Shown: positions 16,991-26,902, numbered from the stretch's first letter. The stretch is DNA of 64,000 nt from Novosphingobium clariflavum (GCF_026420865.1 NZ_JAPCWC010000005.1:124001-188000), one strand, 5' to 3'. The notes: generated by a model from the letters alone, not told the origin. Numbers and translations: made by a program.

Positions 16991-17146
16991 TACGCTTGTG
17001 ACGGGGCCGTCTCTGTGCGCCGGCGCGGCGCAACGCTTCCGCTTGCCATCCTTTAATCGCCCCTGTTGGCGGAAATTCTCCGATAACAGCCCATTTCATC
17101 GGTTCGGCGCGTTTGCAAAGCGCGCGCTTTGGGTTACGCGGGTCCC

Positions 17147-19423
17147 ATGACCAGCGGAGCCGTCGAAGCAGCCCGGAACATCCTCACCAGCCTCCACGAG
17201 GTCATGGCGTCGCGCAACCACGCGCAATCCAAGCTCAACAACGTGGTGGAAGTGATCGGCGAGAGCCTCCACAGCGAGGTCTGCTCGGTCTACCTGCTGC
17301 GCGAGGGCATGCTCGAACTTTTCGCCACGCGCGGTCTCGCGCAGGAAGCCGTGCACGTCACCCGCATGGCGGTGGGCGAAGGCCTGGTGGGTTCGATCGC
17401 CGACCGGATCGAGACGCTGAACCTCGCCGAAGCGGCCGCACACCCTGACTTTTCCTATCGTCCCGAAACCGGGGAGGACAAGTTCCACTCCTTTGCCGGC
17501 GTGCCGATCGTGCGGCGCGAGCGGGCGGTGGGCGTGCTCTGCGTCCAGCACGTCGAGCCGCGCCGCTACGAGGAAGTCGAGATCGAGGCCCTGCAGACGG
17601 TCGCGATGGTGCTGGCCGAGATGATCACCAATGCCGACCTGGTCGACGAGGAGGACGTCAACGCGCCCGGCTCGCTGACGTCGGGGGCGCAGCAGCTGCG
17701 CGGGCTGGCGCTGGTCAAGGGGCTCGCCTCGGGCGTGGCCGTCTACCACCAGCCGCGCGTCAACATCGAGCATATCGTCGCCGAGGATACCGAGGCCGAA
17801 CGCCAGCGGGTGATCCTTGCCTTCGACAAGATGCGCGAACAGATCGACCGCATGGCCAGCCAGGCCGAGTTCGGCGTCGGCGGCGAGCATGAGGAAGTGC
17901 TCGAGACCTACCGCATGTTCGCCTACGACGAGGGCTGGACGCGGCGGATCAACGAGGCGATCGATTCCGGCCTGACCGCCGAAGCTGCGATCGAGCGCGT
18001 GCAGCAGCGCACCCGCATGCGCATGCGCCAGATCGACGATCCGCTGCTGGCGGACCGCATGCACGACCTTGAGGATCTGGCGAACCGGCTCCTGCGCATC
18101 GTTTCCGGCCAGCTCGGCACCGCCGCCTCGATGGGCCTCAGGAACGACGCGATCCTGATCGCGCGCAACCTCGGTCCGGCCGAACTGCTCGAATACGACA
18201 AGCGCCGCCTCAAGGGCGTGATCCTCGAGGAAGGCTCGCTGACCAGCCATGTCGTCATCGTTGCGCGGGCCATGGGCATTCCGGTGCTCGGCCGCGTGCG
18301 CGGGCTGCGCGGGGTGGTGCGCGAGGGGGATCAGCTGCTGCTCGATGCCGATCAGGCCAGCGCGATGGTGCGCCCGCCTGCCGACTTGACCGAGGCCTTC
18401 GAGGCGCGTTTTGCCAAGAGCCGTGAGCGTCAGGCCGCCTATGCGGCGCTGCGCGACGTGCATCCCACCACGCGTGACGGCACCCGCGTGCAGGTCATGA
18501 TCAATGCCGGCCTGCGCGACGATCTGGCCAATCTGACGATGACCGGCGCCGACGGCATCGGCCTGTTCCGCACCGAGTTCCAGTTCCTCGTCTCCGCCAC
18601 CTTGCCCTCGCGCGAGCGCCAGACCCGGCTCTACCGCGATGTCATGGATGCGGCGGGCGACCGGCCGGTCAAGTTCCGCACGGTCGACATCGGCGGCGAC
18701 AAGACCTTGCCCTACTTGCGTCACGACGACGGCGAGGGGGAGGAAAACCCGGCGATGGGCTGGCGCGCGCTGCGTGTCGCGCTCGAGCGCGAGGGGCTGC
18801 TCAAGGTCCAGGCGCGGGCGCTGCTGGAAGCGGCGGCGGGACGCGTGCTGCACGTGATGTTCCCGCTGGTGGCCGAGCCCTGGGAGTTCGATGCCGCCAA
18901 GGCGGTGTTCGAAGGCCAGCTGGCCTATCTGCGCAAGCAGAAGAAAGTGCTGCCCGAGGCGATCCATTACGGCGTCATGCTGGAAGTGCCCGCCCTTGCC
19001 GAGCAGCTCGACGTGCTGGCGCCGAAGATCTCGTTCCTCTCGATCGGCACCAACGACCTTACCCAGTTCCTCTTCGCGGCGGATCGTTCGAACCCCAAGC
19101 TGGCCGAGCGTTACGACTGGATGAGCCCGGCGATCCTGCGCTTCCTGCGCCGCGTGGTGAAAAGCTGCGAGGGCCACGCCGTCGACATCGCCGTCTGCGG
19201 CGAGATGGGCGGGCGCCGTCTGGAGGCGCTGGCCTTGCTCGGCATCGGCATTCACCGCCTGTCGATCACCCCGGCCTCGGTCGGGCCGATCAAGGACCTG
19301 ATCGGCAAGGTGGACATCGCCGAGATCGAGGCGGCCATGGCGCAGTGGCTGGCCCAGCCGCCGGTCGATCTGCGCGCGGAACTCACCGCCTGGGCCGCCG
19401 CGCGCGACATCGCTGTCGATTGA
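17147..19423 (+). CDS. ptsP: PTS-Ntr enzyme I (phosphoenolpyruvate-protein phosphotransferase PtsP)
   Basis: Enzyme I of the nitrogen-related phosphotransferase system, which passes phosphate from PEP to NPr and on to EIIA-Ntr and so signals nitrogen/carbon state. Its 758 residues fall into an N-terminal GAF domain (about 20-165, GVPIVRRERAVGVLCVQH), the HPr-binding helical domain, the swivelling phosphohistidine domain with GSLTSHVVIVAR (His368), and the PEP-binding barrel with GLFRTEFQFL, SIGTNDLTQF and CGEMGG. All catalytic parts are present. The start may alternatively be a TTG six codons upstream. The glutamine-sensing GAF domain distinguishes it from sugar-PTS EI. Confidence 0.95.
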   Translation: MTSGAVEAARNILTSLHEVMASRNHAQSKLNNVVEVIGESLHSEVCSVYLLREGMLELFATRGLAQEAVHVTRMAVGEGLVGSIADRIETLNLAEAAAHPDFSYRPETGEDKFHSFAGVPIVRRERAVGVLCVQHVEPRRYEEVEIEALQTVAMVLAEMITNADLVDEEDVNAPGSLTSGAQQLRGLALVKGLASGVAVYHQPRVNIEHIVAEDTEAERQRVILAFDKMREQIDRMASQAEFGVGGEHEEVLETYRMFAYDEGWTRRINEAIDSGLTAEAAIERVQQRTRMRMRQIDDPLLADRMHDLEDLANRLLRIVSGQLGTAASMGLRNDAILIARNLGPAELLEYDKRRLKGVILEEGSLTSHVVIVARAMGIPVLGRVRGLRGVVREGDQLLLDADQASAMVRPPADLTEAFEARFAKSRERQAAYAALRDVHPTTRDGTRVQVMINAGLRDDLANLTMTGADGIGLFRTEFQFLVSATLPSRERQTRLYRDVMDAAGDRPVKFRTVDIGGDKTLPYLRHDDGEGEENPAMGWRALRVALEREGLLKVQARALLEAAAGRVLHVMFPLVAEPWEFDAAKAVFEGQLAYLRKQKKVLPEAIHYGVMLEVPALAEQLDVLAPKISFLSIGTNDLTQFLFAADRSNPKLAERYDWMSPAILRFLRRVVKSCEGHAVDIAVCGEMGGRRLEALALLGIGIHRLSITPASVGPIKDLIGKVDIAEIEAAMAQWLAQPPVDLRAELTAWAAARDIAVD

Positions 19424-19616
19424 TCGGGGGCAGCGGGCTGGTGCCGATTGACACCGCTTCGTCTTGAAGGAATGTTACTCGGCGTGAACGGGGTCGCATC
19501 CGCCGCAGAATTCCGGGACAACGGTCTCGCCCCCGATTGACTTTGGGGACTTGCCCGGTTTGGAAACGATCCGGACCCGGAATTGTCATTTTTAGCGAAT
19601 TCCCCTCGGGAGCGGA

Positions 19617-20624
19617 ATGGAACACGTCGAGAATCAAGAAGCGATCGAGCAGGCTGGCAAGCAGGCGACGACGACCATAGGTACGGTGCTCGTCCGTGCG
19701 CGCGAGGCCGCCGGGCTGACGCGCGCCGATATCGCCGCCCAGACCAAGATCGCCGAGCGTCATCTCGCCGCGATCGAGGAAGACCGGCTCGGCGACCTTG
19801 CCGCGCGTACCTATGCGGTCGGCTTCTCGCGTGCCTATGCCCGCACGCTGGGCCTCGACGAGAAGGAAATCGCCGAGATCGTGCGCCGCCAGCTCGAAGC
19901 CGAAGGCGGCCGCGAGCAGGTGGTGGTGCCGCATTTCGAGCCGGGCGACCCGGCGCGCGTGCCTTCTGCGCGGCTGGCCTGGCTTGCCGGTGCCGGCGCG
20001 CTGGTGGTGATCGTGCTGCTGGTGGTGTTCTGGGGCAGCTATCTCTCGCCCGAGGGCAAGCTGCCCGACCTGCTTTCGCCCAAGCCCGCCCCGGCGCCGA
20101 CCAGGGTGGCCGTGCCGGTGCCCGCCGCGCCCCAGGCGCCTGCCCCTGCGACGGGGCCGGTGGTGCTGACCGCGACGCAGGACGGCGTCTGGCTGCGGGT
20201 CACCGACGGCAGCGGCAAGCGCCTGGTCGAGACCGAACTCAAGAAGGGCCAAAGCTGGACCGTGCCGCAGGACGCCCAGGCGCCGCAGCTGCGCACCGGC
20301 CGGCCCGATGCGCTGGCGCTGACGGTGGGCGGCCGGGCGATCCCGGCGCTGGCCGACAAGCCGATGACGATGTCGGGCGTATCGCTGACCCCGGCGGACC
20401 TCGACGCGCGTCTGCATCCGCAGGCTGCCGCCAGCGGCGCCGCGAATTCGGCTTCCGGCGCGGTTTCCGCTGCGCCGCCGGCCTCGGCCCCCCGCGTGCC
20501 CGCGCGCCGTCAGGCCAGCGGCGCCTCGGTGCCGCGGACCGCGGGCGAGGTCGCCGCGCCTGCAGCCGGCGGCGTCAGCGCCCCGGTGGCGGCGCCTTCG
20601 CCGCTTTCCACGACTTCCGACTGA
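19617..20624 (+). CDS. RodZ-like HTH and DUF4115 protein
   Basis: 335 residues. The N-terminal HTH_25 domain (about 20-90, VRAREAAGLTRADIAAQTKI) is typical of RodZ, the MreB-binding shape factor. A single TM helix lies at about 120-140 (AWLAGAGALVVIVLLVVFW), followed by a Pro/Ala linker, a DUF4115 periplasmic domain (about 180-270, TATQDGVWLRVTDGSGKRL) and a low-complexity Ala/Ser/Pro tail. The order is that of RodZ/YfgA. No cell-shape genes are next to it, so the call is by domain order only. Confidence 0.8.
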   Translation: MEHVENQEAIEQAGKQATTTIGTVLVRAREAAGLTRADIAAQTKIAERHLAAIEEDRLGDLAARTYAVGFSRAYARTLGLDEKEIAEIVRRQLEAEGGREQVVVPHFEPGDPARVPSARLAWLAGAGALVVIVLLVVFWGSYLSPEGKLPDLLSPKPAPAPTRVAVPVPAAPQAPAPATGPVVLTATQDGVWLRVTDGSGKRLVETELKKGQSWTVPQDAQAPQLRTGRPDALALTVGGRAIPALADKPMTMSGVSLTPADLDARLHPQAAASGAANSASGAVSAAPPASAPRVPARRQASGASVPRTAGEVAAPAAGGVSAPVAAPSPLSTTSD

Positions 20625-20769
20625 GCCCGCCTCGACAGGGCGGAGATCTTCCGGCACCCCTAGCCGGAGAAGCTTGGTTAATGTGCGGTTCGGCCCCGAA
20701 GGTCCAGGACGGCTGCGGCCGGCGCCGCCCGATGGCGCACTCGCAGGCGACAATGCGCTTGAGAGGCAG

Positions 20770-20811
20770 GCTTCAAGGGCCGGGCTTCAAGGGTCGGGCT
20801 TCAAGGGTCGG
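20770..20811. repeat. 14-bp tandem repeat x3
   Basis: Three end-to-end copies of GCTTCAAGGG[CT]CGG plus a partial fourth (GCTTGATGA), 50 bases upstream of the CpoB-like start. Same unit length and copy number as the repeat upstream of nadA but unrelated sequence. Confidence 0.85.
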
Positions 20812-20860
20812 GCTTGATGACGTGTCAGCGGGCGCGGCCCGAGACGGAGATGATTAGGCA

Positions 20861-21874
20861 ATGTTTTCTTCACTGGGGTCGCAGCGCGCCGCAAAGGTGC
20901 TTTCCCTGATTACCGTTCGCCGGATGCGTCTTGCCGCTACCGGCACTGTCGCGCTGGCGCTGGTCGGCCTGAGCCTGCCCGCACAGGCGCAGGATGGCGG
21001 CACCGACGCACGCCTCAAGAAAGTCGAATCCGAAGTGCGGGCGCTCCAGCGCAAGGTCTTCCCGGGCGGTGACGGCAAGTATTTCGCGCCGGAAATCACC
21101 GGCCCCGCCGCTGCGCCGACGCCCGCGCTGGGCCAGCCCGCCACCTCGCCGGTGAGCGACGTGCTGGTGCGCATGGATGCGCTCGAGACGCAGATGCGCA
21201 GCCTGACCGCGCAAGTGGAGCAGAACACCAACCGCATCAACCAGCTCGAAGCCAAGCTGGCGGCCAGCGTGCCGCCACCGATGGACAGCGGCATGGCCGC
21301 GCCAACTGCTTCTTCGTCGAACCTCTCGGCGATGAACGCGCCTGCAACCGCTCCGGCCGCCACTCCGGCCCCCGCTCCCGCATCGGGCCAGCCTGCGCTG
21401 AAGCCTGCGGCGCAAGTGCGTCCGGCCGCGCCCTCCGATTCGCGGATCGATGCGGTCAAGGCGGTGGTCAAGCCGCAGACCGCCGACGCGGCGGATGACG
21501 AATATTCCTATGGGTTCCGCCTGTGGGAAGCCAAGTTCTATCCCGAGGCGCAGCAGCAGCTGAAGCTCTACCTCGAGAAGTATCCCAAGCATGCGCGCGT
21601 CAGCTGGGGCCGCAACCTGCTGGGCCGCGCCTATCTCGACGACGGCAAGCCGCTGGAAGCCGCCAAGTGGTTCGTCCAGAACTACCAGGCCGACAAGCGC
21701 GGCGATCGTGCGCCCGACAGCCTGCTCTACCTCGCGGTGTCGATGAAGCAGATCAAGGACACCAAGCGCGCCTGCATCGTGCTGGCCGAGTTCAGCGAGA
21801 CTTATGCCAGCGAGGCGGCGGGCCGTCTCAAGGGCCTCTACGATTCCACGCGCAATGGACTCACCTGCTCCTGA
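20861..21874 (+). CDS. CpoB/YbgF-like periplasmic TPR protein
   Basis: 337 residues with an N-terminal export signal ending LSLPAQAQ-DGG. The mature part begins with a coiled coil (DARLKKVESEVRALQRKVF, and again at LETQMRSLTAQVEQNTNRINQLEAKL), then a Pro/Ala linker. The C-terminal 120 residues hold TPR-like repeats (YGFRLWEAKFYPEAQQQLKLYL, NLLGRAYLDDGKPLEAAKWF). This matches CpoB/YbgF, which coordinates Tol-Pal with peptidoglycan synthesis at division. pal and tol genes are not in the window. The end overlaps the tilS start by 20 bases. Confidence 0.8.
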   Translation: MFSSLGSQRAAKVLSLITVRRMRLAATGTVALALVGLSLPAQAQDGGTDARLKKVESEVRALQRKVFPGGDGKYFAPEITGPAAAPTPALGQPATSPVSDVLVRMDALETQMRSLTAQVEQNTNRINQLEAKLAASVPPPMDSGMAAPTASSSNLSAMNAPATAPAATPAPAPASGQPALKPAAQVRPAAPSDSRIDAVKAVVKPQTADAADDEYSYGFRLWEAKFYPEAQQQLKLYLEKYPKHARVSWGRNLLGRAYLDDGKPLEAAKWFVQNYQADKRGDRAPDSLLYLAVSMKQIKDTKRACIVLAEFSETYASEAAGRLKGLYDSTRNGLTCS

Positions 21875-22850
21875 GCCCGCATTGATCCCGCCGGCGGAAG
21901 CGCTTGGCCGCTTCCACGCGGGGCTGGCGGCGATCTGGCCGGAAGGCGCGCATGATCCTGCGCTGCGGCTCGGCGTTGCGGTGTCGGGCGGGCCGGACAG
22001 TCTGGCGCTGCTGCTGCTGGCGAGCGCCGCCTTGCCCGGACGGGTCGAGGCGGCGACGGTCGATCACCGCCTGCGCCGCGAAAGCGCGCGCGAGGCGGCC
22101 GATGTCGCAGCCCTGTGCGCGCGCCTCGGCGTGCCGCATGCAGTGCTCGCCGTCACCGTGGCGCCGGGTAACGTCCAGGCCGAGGCGCGGGCGGCGCGGT
22201 ATGCGGCGATGGCGGCATGGATGGCGGAGCGCGGCATCGCCGCGCTGGCGAGCGCGCACCATGCCGACGACCAGGCCGAGACGCTGCTGATGCGGCTCAA
22301 CCGGGGCAGCGGGGTCGCCGGGCTGGCGGGCACGCGCAGCCGTGGCCGCGTGCCGGAAACCGCGTTTCCCTTGCTGCGCCCGCTGCTGGACTGGCGCCGC
22401 GCGGAGCTGGCCGAAGTGGTCGAGGGCGCCGGTGTCGAGGCCGCGCAGGACCCGAGCAACCGCGACGATCGTTACGACCGCGTGCGGATCCGCAAGGCGC
22501 TTGCGGGCGCCGACTGGCTGGACGTTGCCGCCGTGGCGCGTAGTGCCGAACATCTCGCCGATGCCGATGCCGCGCTCGAGTGGATGGCCGGGCTCGAATG
22601 GCGTTCCTGCGTGAAGAAGGAACCGATGGGGCTGCGCTACCGCCCGCAGGCGCCGCGTGCGGTGGTGCTGCGGGTCCTGGCGCGCTGCGTCACCGAGCTT
22701 GGCGGGGAGGCGCCGCGTGGCAGTGCTGTGGCAAGGCTGCTGGTTTCGCTCCAGGAAGGGCGTCCCGCCTCGATCGGCGAGCTGGTGGTGCGTCCCAATG
22801 CTGGGGGCTGGAGTTTCGCCAGGGCCCCGGTGCGCGCGGTTCGGCGCTGA
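21855..22850 (+). CDS. tilS: tRNA(Ile)-lysidine synthase TilS
   Basis: Ligates lysine to C34 of tRNA-Ile(CAU), changing AUG reading to AUA. The ATP-pyrophosphatase loop SGGPDS is at residues 44-49, and the family's TVDHRLR, ARAARYAAM and AHHADDQAETLLMRL segments follow. At 331 residues it has the N-terminal catalytic part and a short linker but not the full C-terminal tRNA-recognition domain of E. coli TilS; short forms are usual in this group. The start lies inside the previous gene, suggesting coupling. Confidence 0.92.
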   Translation: MDSPAPEPALIPPAEALGRFHAGLAAIWPEGAHDPALRLGVAVSGGPDSLALLLLASAALPGRVEAATVDHRLRRESAREAADVAALCARLGVPHAVLAVTVAPGNVQAEARAARYAAMAAWMAERGIAALASAHHADDQAETLLMRLNRGSGVAGLAGTRSRGRVPETAFPLLRPLLDWRRAELAEVVEGAGVEAAQDPSNRDDRYDRVRIRKALAGADWLDVAAVARSAEHLADADAALEWMAGLEWRSCVKKEPMGLRYRPQAPRAVVLRVLARCVTELGGEAPRGSAVARLLVSLQEGRPASIGELVVRPNAGGWSFARAPVRAVRR

Positions 22851-22897
22851 TTTCAGGCGCTGATTTCAGGCCGCTGCGCCTTTCACGGCCTTCGCGC

Positions 22898-23596
22898 TCA
22901 GCTCTCGACGAGGTTGCTGCCGATCCCGGCCTGCTTGCCGCGGGTGATGTAGACCTTGTCGCCCAGCCGGGTGGCCGCGAAGAGTTTCGCGGCAAATTCG
23001 TCCGGCATGCCGACGCAGCCGTGGCTGGCGTAGCCCTTGGCCACTTCCGATCCGTGCAGGGTGATGCCGTCGTTGGTCAGCCGCTGCATGTAGGGCATCG
23101 GTGCCCCGGTATAGATGTTGGAGACGTGGTCCTTGTCCTTCTCGGTGATCGGGAAGACGCCGAGCGGGGTCGGCGTGTCCTCGGTGCCGAGCAGGACGGC
23201 GGTGGCGCCGATCTCGTAGCCGCCGCGGAACACCGAGAGCACGCGGGCATCGAGGTCGACGGTGATGACGATCGGACCTGCGGGCACGCCGGTTTCGTCC
23301 CAGTGCCATTCGCCGTACCGGATCGGGCCGTCGATCGGCAGGATGCGCTTGATCGTGAAGGCGGTGTCGGCGGGCTTGGCCGGTTGCGCCTGCGCGATGG
23401 GCGCGGCAGGCGCAATCCGGGGCTTTGCTGCCGGCGCGGCGGGCCGGGCGGCGGCCGAGGCGGCATTGGCGGAAAGTTCCGGCTGGCCGGCGATCATCAG
23501 CACACCCGCGATCACGGCCAGGGCCGGGGCTGCCGATGCGAGCAGGAGCCGGGCCCCCATCGGGGAGCGCTTGCGGGGGGAGGCGATGTTTTCCAC
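22898..23596 (-). CDS. L,D-transpeptidase (YkuD domain)
   Basis: 232 residues with an N-terminal signal anchor (about 15-38), an Ala/Pro linker and a YkuD domain from about 108. The catalytic motif is complete: His181 in TLHGS, His192 and nucleophile Cys194 in SHGCVGMP. Such enzymes cross-link peptidoglycan at 3-3 bonds or attach proteins to it, in the periplasm, and resist most beta-lactams. It is convergent with tilS; the region ahead of its start is AT-richer and probably holds its promoter. Confidence 0.9.
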   Translation of the reverse strand: MENIASPRKRSPMGARLLLASAAPALAVIAGVLMIAGQPELSANAASAAARPAAPAAKPRIAPAAPIAQAQPAKPADTAFTIKRILPIDGPIRYGEWHWDETGVPAGPIVITVDLDARVLSVFRGGYEIGATAVLLGTEDTPTPLGVFPITEKDKDHVSNIYTGAPMPYMQRLTNDGITLHGSEVAKGYASHGCVGMPDEFAAKLFAATRLGDKVYITRGKQAGIGSNLVES

Positions 23597-23721
23597 CCGC
23601 TGCTTATCGCGCGAGCGCGAAAAACTTGCCAGCGCGTTAACGAATGGCGTCCCGTTCGGGGACGGTTCTTCCGGTCAAACGTTAACGGCGCGGGCGACCG
23701 CCTGGCTTTGGCCAGCCCTGC

Positions 23722-24396
23722 TCAGCGCTGGTCCGGCGCCGCGATGCCGACGCGCAGGATCGAGTTGGCCAGTTCCGCAACGGCCTCGGGGGTCATGTCC
23801 TCGGCCCAGACGGCGTAGCGCAGGCCGAGGAAGACGTTCATGCCCATGATCGCCCAGGCATGGGCCTCGCCCAGCCCCTCGCGCAGTTCGCCCTTGCGCA
23901 TGCCTTCGCCGAGGCGCTCGGTGATGCGGCGGGCGGTCGATTCGTAATGGACCCGGAAGCTGGCGGGGTCGACGAATTCGCATTCGTCGATGATGCGGTA
24001 GATTTCCTTGTGCGCCCGCGCGAATTCGAGGAACCCGGTCAGCGCCGCGCGTTCGGTCTCCAGCGCCGGCAGCGGTTCGCGTAGCGCCTCACGCGCGGCG
24101 CCGCGGACCTTGCCGCTGAGATCGTCGACCAGCGCCCGGAAGATCTCGTCCTTCGAATCGAAGTACGTGTAGAAACTGCCGAGCGCCGTGCCCGCGCGCT
24201 GGGTGATCCCGGTGATCGAGGCCTCGTGAAAGCCGCGCTCGCCGAATTCGATGGCGGCGGCATCCAGCAGCTTGCGCAAGGTGCGGCGGCCGCGCTCGGT
24301 GCGCGGCATCTTGGCTGTCGAGATCCGTTCGGCGGCCGGATCGGCGGCCTGTTCGTCGCGAAGGGCGACCGGGGGAGGGGGGGCATCTGTGGTCAC
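23722..24396 (-). CDS. TetR-family repressor
   Basis: A 224-residue regulator from a GTG start at 24396. AGGAGG lies upstream but rather far away (about 15 bases), so the ATG at 24309 (195 residues) is an alternative. The N-terminal HTH reads LDAAAIEFGERGFHEASITGITQRAGTALGSFYTYFDSKDEIF, the standard TetR pattern split over three helices. The C-terminal part would bind ligand and dimerise. It is divergent from the TonB receptor and likely represses it together with the hydrolase and MFS genes behind it. Confidence 0.88.
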   Translation of the reverse strand: MTTDAPPPPVALRDEQAADPAAERISTAKMPRTERGRRTLRKLLDAAAIEFGERGFHEASITGITQRAGTALGSFYTYFDSKDEIFRALVDDLSGKVRGAAREALREPLPALETERAALTGFLEFARAHKEIYRIIDECEFVDPASFRVHYESTARRITERLGEGMRKGELREGLGEAHAWAIMGMNVFLGLRYAVWAEDMTPEAVAELANSILRVGIAAPDQR

Positions 24397-24435
24397 GAAG
24401 CCACAGCTAACCCTCCTGTCGCGCCTTGGCAAATG

Positions 24436-24447
24436 TTCAATGTTGAA
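24436..24447. promoter_or_regulatory. Candidate TetR operator
   Basis: TTCAA-TG-TTGAA, a short palindrome in the AT-rich part of the 112-bp region between the divergent tetR and TonB-receptor genes. TetR proteins usually bind palindromes at such positions, but no second copy is available to confirm it. Confidence 0.35.
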
Positions 24448-24508
24448 AGTTGATTCATGTATCGATATTGTCGCCTCCAACGATAAAGATCCTTGGGAGT
24501 GATGGACG

Positions 24509-26902
24509 ATGAGAAAGGCGCGATTTGGCGGCGTGCGCGGCCGTAAGTGTGCAAGTGTTCTGGCCCTGGCGACGGTGCTGGCGGGGGGCGGGGTTGCCGC
24601 CCCGGCGCTGGCGCAGGACGACGCTGCCGCCCCGGCTGCGGCGCCGGTAACGACGATGGGCGAGGGCGAGATCATCGTCACCGCCCGCCGCCGCGAGGAA
24701 CGCCTGGTCGACGTGCCGATCGCGGTGTCCAGCTTCAGCGGCGACCAGCTCGCGCGCAGCGGCGCCCTCGACATCACCGACATCGCCCAGATGGCCCCCA
24801 ACGTCACGCTGGAGCCTTCGCGCGGGACCAATTCCACGCTTTCCGCCTTCATCCGCGGCGTCGGCCAGCAGGATCCGGTCTCGGGCTTCGAGCAGGGCGT
24901 GGGCATCTATCTCGACGACGTCTATCTCAACCGTCCGCAGGCGGCGGTGCTCGACATCTACGAGGTCCAGCGTGTCGAAGTGCTGCGCGGTCCGCAGGGC
25001 ACGCTTTATGGCCGCAACACCATCGGCGGCGCGGTGAAGTACGTGACCGCCGAGCTTCCGGACACCTTCGCGCTCAAGGCGCGCGGCACTTACGGCACTT
25101 ACAACCAGCTTGACGGGGTGGTCTCCGCCTCGGCGCCGATCGGCGACATCGTGCGGGTTGGCGCCTCGGTCGCGCGGCTCACGCGCGATGGCTTCGGCAC
25201 CAACATCACCACCGGCAAGGACAACTACGACAAGGACGTCTGGGGCGCGCGCGGCACCCTGGAGATGGGCGGCCGGGGCGCCCCGGTCTCGATCCGCATC
25301 TCGGGCGACTATACCCGCGACCGCAGCAACCCGCGCGGCGGCCACCGCCTGATCGCCGGTTCGGCGGCGGGCAGCGAGATCCTGCCCGACGTGTTCGACA
25401 GTGCCGGCGGCATCGACGATCCCAAGCAGGACATCGAGGCCTGGGGCCTGGCCATGAACGTCAAGGTCGACTTGTCCGACGCGCTGAGCTTCAAGTCGAT
25501 CAGCGCCTGGCGCAAGGACCACTCGGCTACCCCGATCGACTTCGACGCCAGCCCGACGGTCGATCTCGACGTGCCCGCGTTCTACGACAACGAGCAGCTC
25601 AGCCAGGAATTCCAGCTGGCCTACGACAAGGGGCCGCTGCAGGCGCTGGTCGGTTTCTACTGGCTCGACGCCAGCGCCGACACCTACTTCGATTCGCGCA
25701 CCTACACGACGCTGGCCACGGCCCTGCCCAGGCTGACCGGCCATACCGAGGCCGACGTCAACACCAAGACCTGGGCGATCTTCGGCGACTTCACCTACAA
25801 CCTCACCGACCAGTTCAGTCTCTCGCTTGGCGGGCGCTATACCTGGGACAAGCGTGAAGCGGATATCCTCAAGCAGAGCTACATCCTCGGCGGTTCGGCT
25901 GGCTTCCGGAACCCCGGCACGCTGATTGCCACCGACACCAACTTCTCGGGCAGCGCGGTCTACAAGAAGTTCACGCCCCGCGCCTCGATCTCGTTCAAGC
26001 CCAGCCGTGACCACAACATCTACGCGAGCTACAGCCAGGGCTTCAAGGGCGGCGGCTTCGACCCGCGCGGCGCCGGCAAGAATGCGCCGACCAGCAATGC
26101 CAGCGGCGTGCCCAGCGATGCCGAGATCGCCCAGTACCTGAGCTTCAAGCCGGAGACCGTGGACAGCTACGAACTGGGCTACAAGGGCAACCTGCTGGAC
26201 GGCGCGCTCTATGTCGCGGCGGCGGCGTTCCGGATGGACTACAAGGACATCCAGATCCCCGGCTCGGTGGCCTGCACCGTCAACGGCGTGCCGACCTTCT
26301 GCGGCGTCGTCTCGAACGCGGGCAAGGCGCGCTTGCAGGGTCTCGAACTGGAAACCAACGCGACGCTGGGCCGCGACCTTGCCGCTTCGGGCGACAAGCT
26401 GACCCTCTCGGGTTCGCTCGGCTACATCGATGCCAAGTTCCGCAAGTACGAGACGCTGATCGCCGGCAAGACGGTGGACGTGGCTCAGTACCGCCACATC
26501 CAGAACACCCCCAAGTGGACCGCCAGCGGCACGCTGGGCTACGATACCCCGGTGGGCGGCGGCGACCTGCTGCTCTCGACCACGGTGTCCTATCGCTCGA
26601 AGGTCCACCAGTTCGAGTTCCCCAACCCCTATCTCGACCAGAAGGGCTATGCGCTGTGGGACGCCAGCATCGTCTACACCGCGCCGGATGGCCGCTGGAG
26701 CCTTGGCGTCCACGGCAAGAACATCCTCGACAAGGAGTACATCACCTCGGGCTACAGCTACATCCGCCAGGATGCGACGACCGGGGCGATCGTCACCAAT
26801 GCCTCCGGCCAGCCGATCCCGACGCTGGGCACGCAGGGCACGCTGACCGGCTTCTATGGCAACCCGCGCCAGGTCTTCGTGACGGGCACGGTGAAGTTCT
26901 GA
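24509..26902 (+). CDS. TonB-dependent outer-membrane receptor
   Basis: 797 residues. An export signal ends ALAQDD, the TonB box region lies around EGEIIVTARRREE, the plug domain runs over about 60-165 (VPIAVSSFSG, LRGPQGTLYGRNTIGGAV), and the beta-barrel ends in a C-terminal aromatic residue (TGTVKF), as in outer-membrane barrels. GGGAG nine bases upstream supports the start. It belongs to the large sphingomonad receptor group with FIRGVGQQDP and SYSQGFKGGGFDPRG motifs, which usually import aromatic or plant-derived molecules. The following hydrolase and MFS carrier suggest that it brings in an ester or lactone. Confidence 0.92.
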   Translation: MRKARFGGVRGRKCASVLALATVLAGGGVAAPALAQDDAAAPAAAPVTTMGEGEIIVTARRREERLVDVPIAVSSFSGDQLARSGALDITDIAQMAPNVTLEPSRGTNSTLSAFIRGVGQQDPVSGFEQGVGIYLDDVYLNRPQAAVLDIYEVQRVEVLRGPQGTLYGRNTIGGAVKYVTAELPDTFALKARGTYGTYNQLDGVVSASAPIGDIVRVGASVARLTRDGFGTNITTGKDNYDKDVWGARGTLEMGGRGAPVSIRISGDYTRDRSNPRGGHRLIAGSAAGSEILPDVFDSAGGIDDPKQDIEAWGLAMNVKVDLSDALSFKSISAWRKDHSATPIDFDASPTVDLDVPAFYDNEQLSQEFQLAYDKGPLQALVGFYWLDASADTYFDSRTYTTLATALPRLTGHTEADVNTKTWAIFGDFTYNLTDQFSLSLGGRYTWDKREADILKQSYILGGSAGFRNPGTLIATDTNFSGSAVYKKFTPRASISFKPSRDHNIYASYSQGFKGGGFDPRGAGKNAPTSNASGVPSDAEIAQYLSFKPETVDSYELGYKGNLLDGALYVAAAAFRMDYKDIQIPGSVACTVNGVPTFCGVVSNAGKARLQGLELETNATLGRDLAASGDKLTLSGSLGYIDAKFRKYETLIAGKTVDVAQYRHIQNTPKWTASGTLGYDTPVGGGDLLLSTTVSYRSKVHQFEFPNPYLDQKGYALWDASIVYTAPDGRWSLGVHGKNILDKEYITSGYSYIRQDATTGAIVTNASGQPIPTLGTQGTLTGFYGNPRQVFVTGTVKF

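Noticed and set aside
22846..22873. Two tandem copies of CGCTGATTTCAGG after tilS
   Set aside because: Only two short units in a 47-bp gap; too little to call more than a chance or recent duplication.
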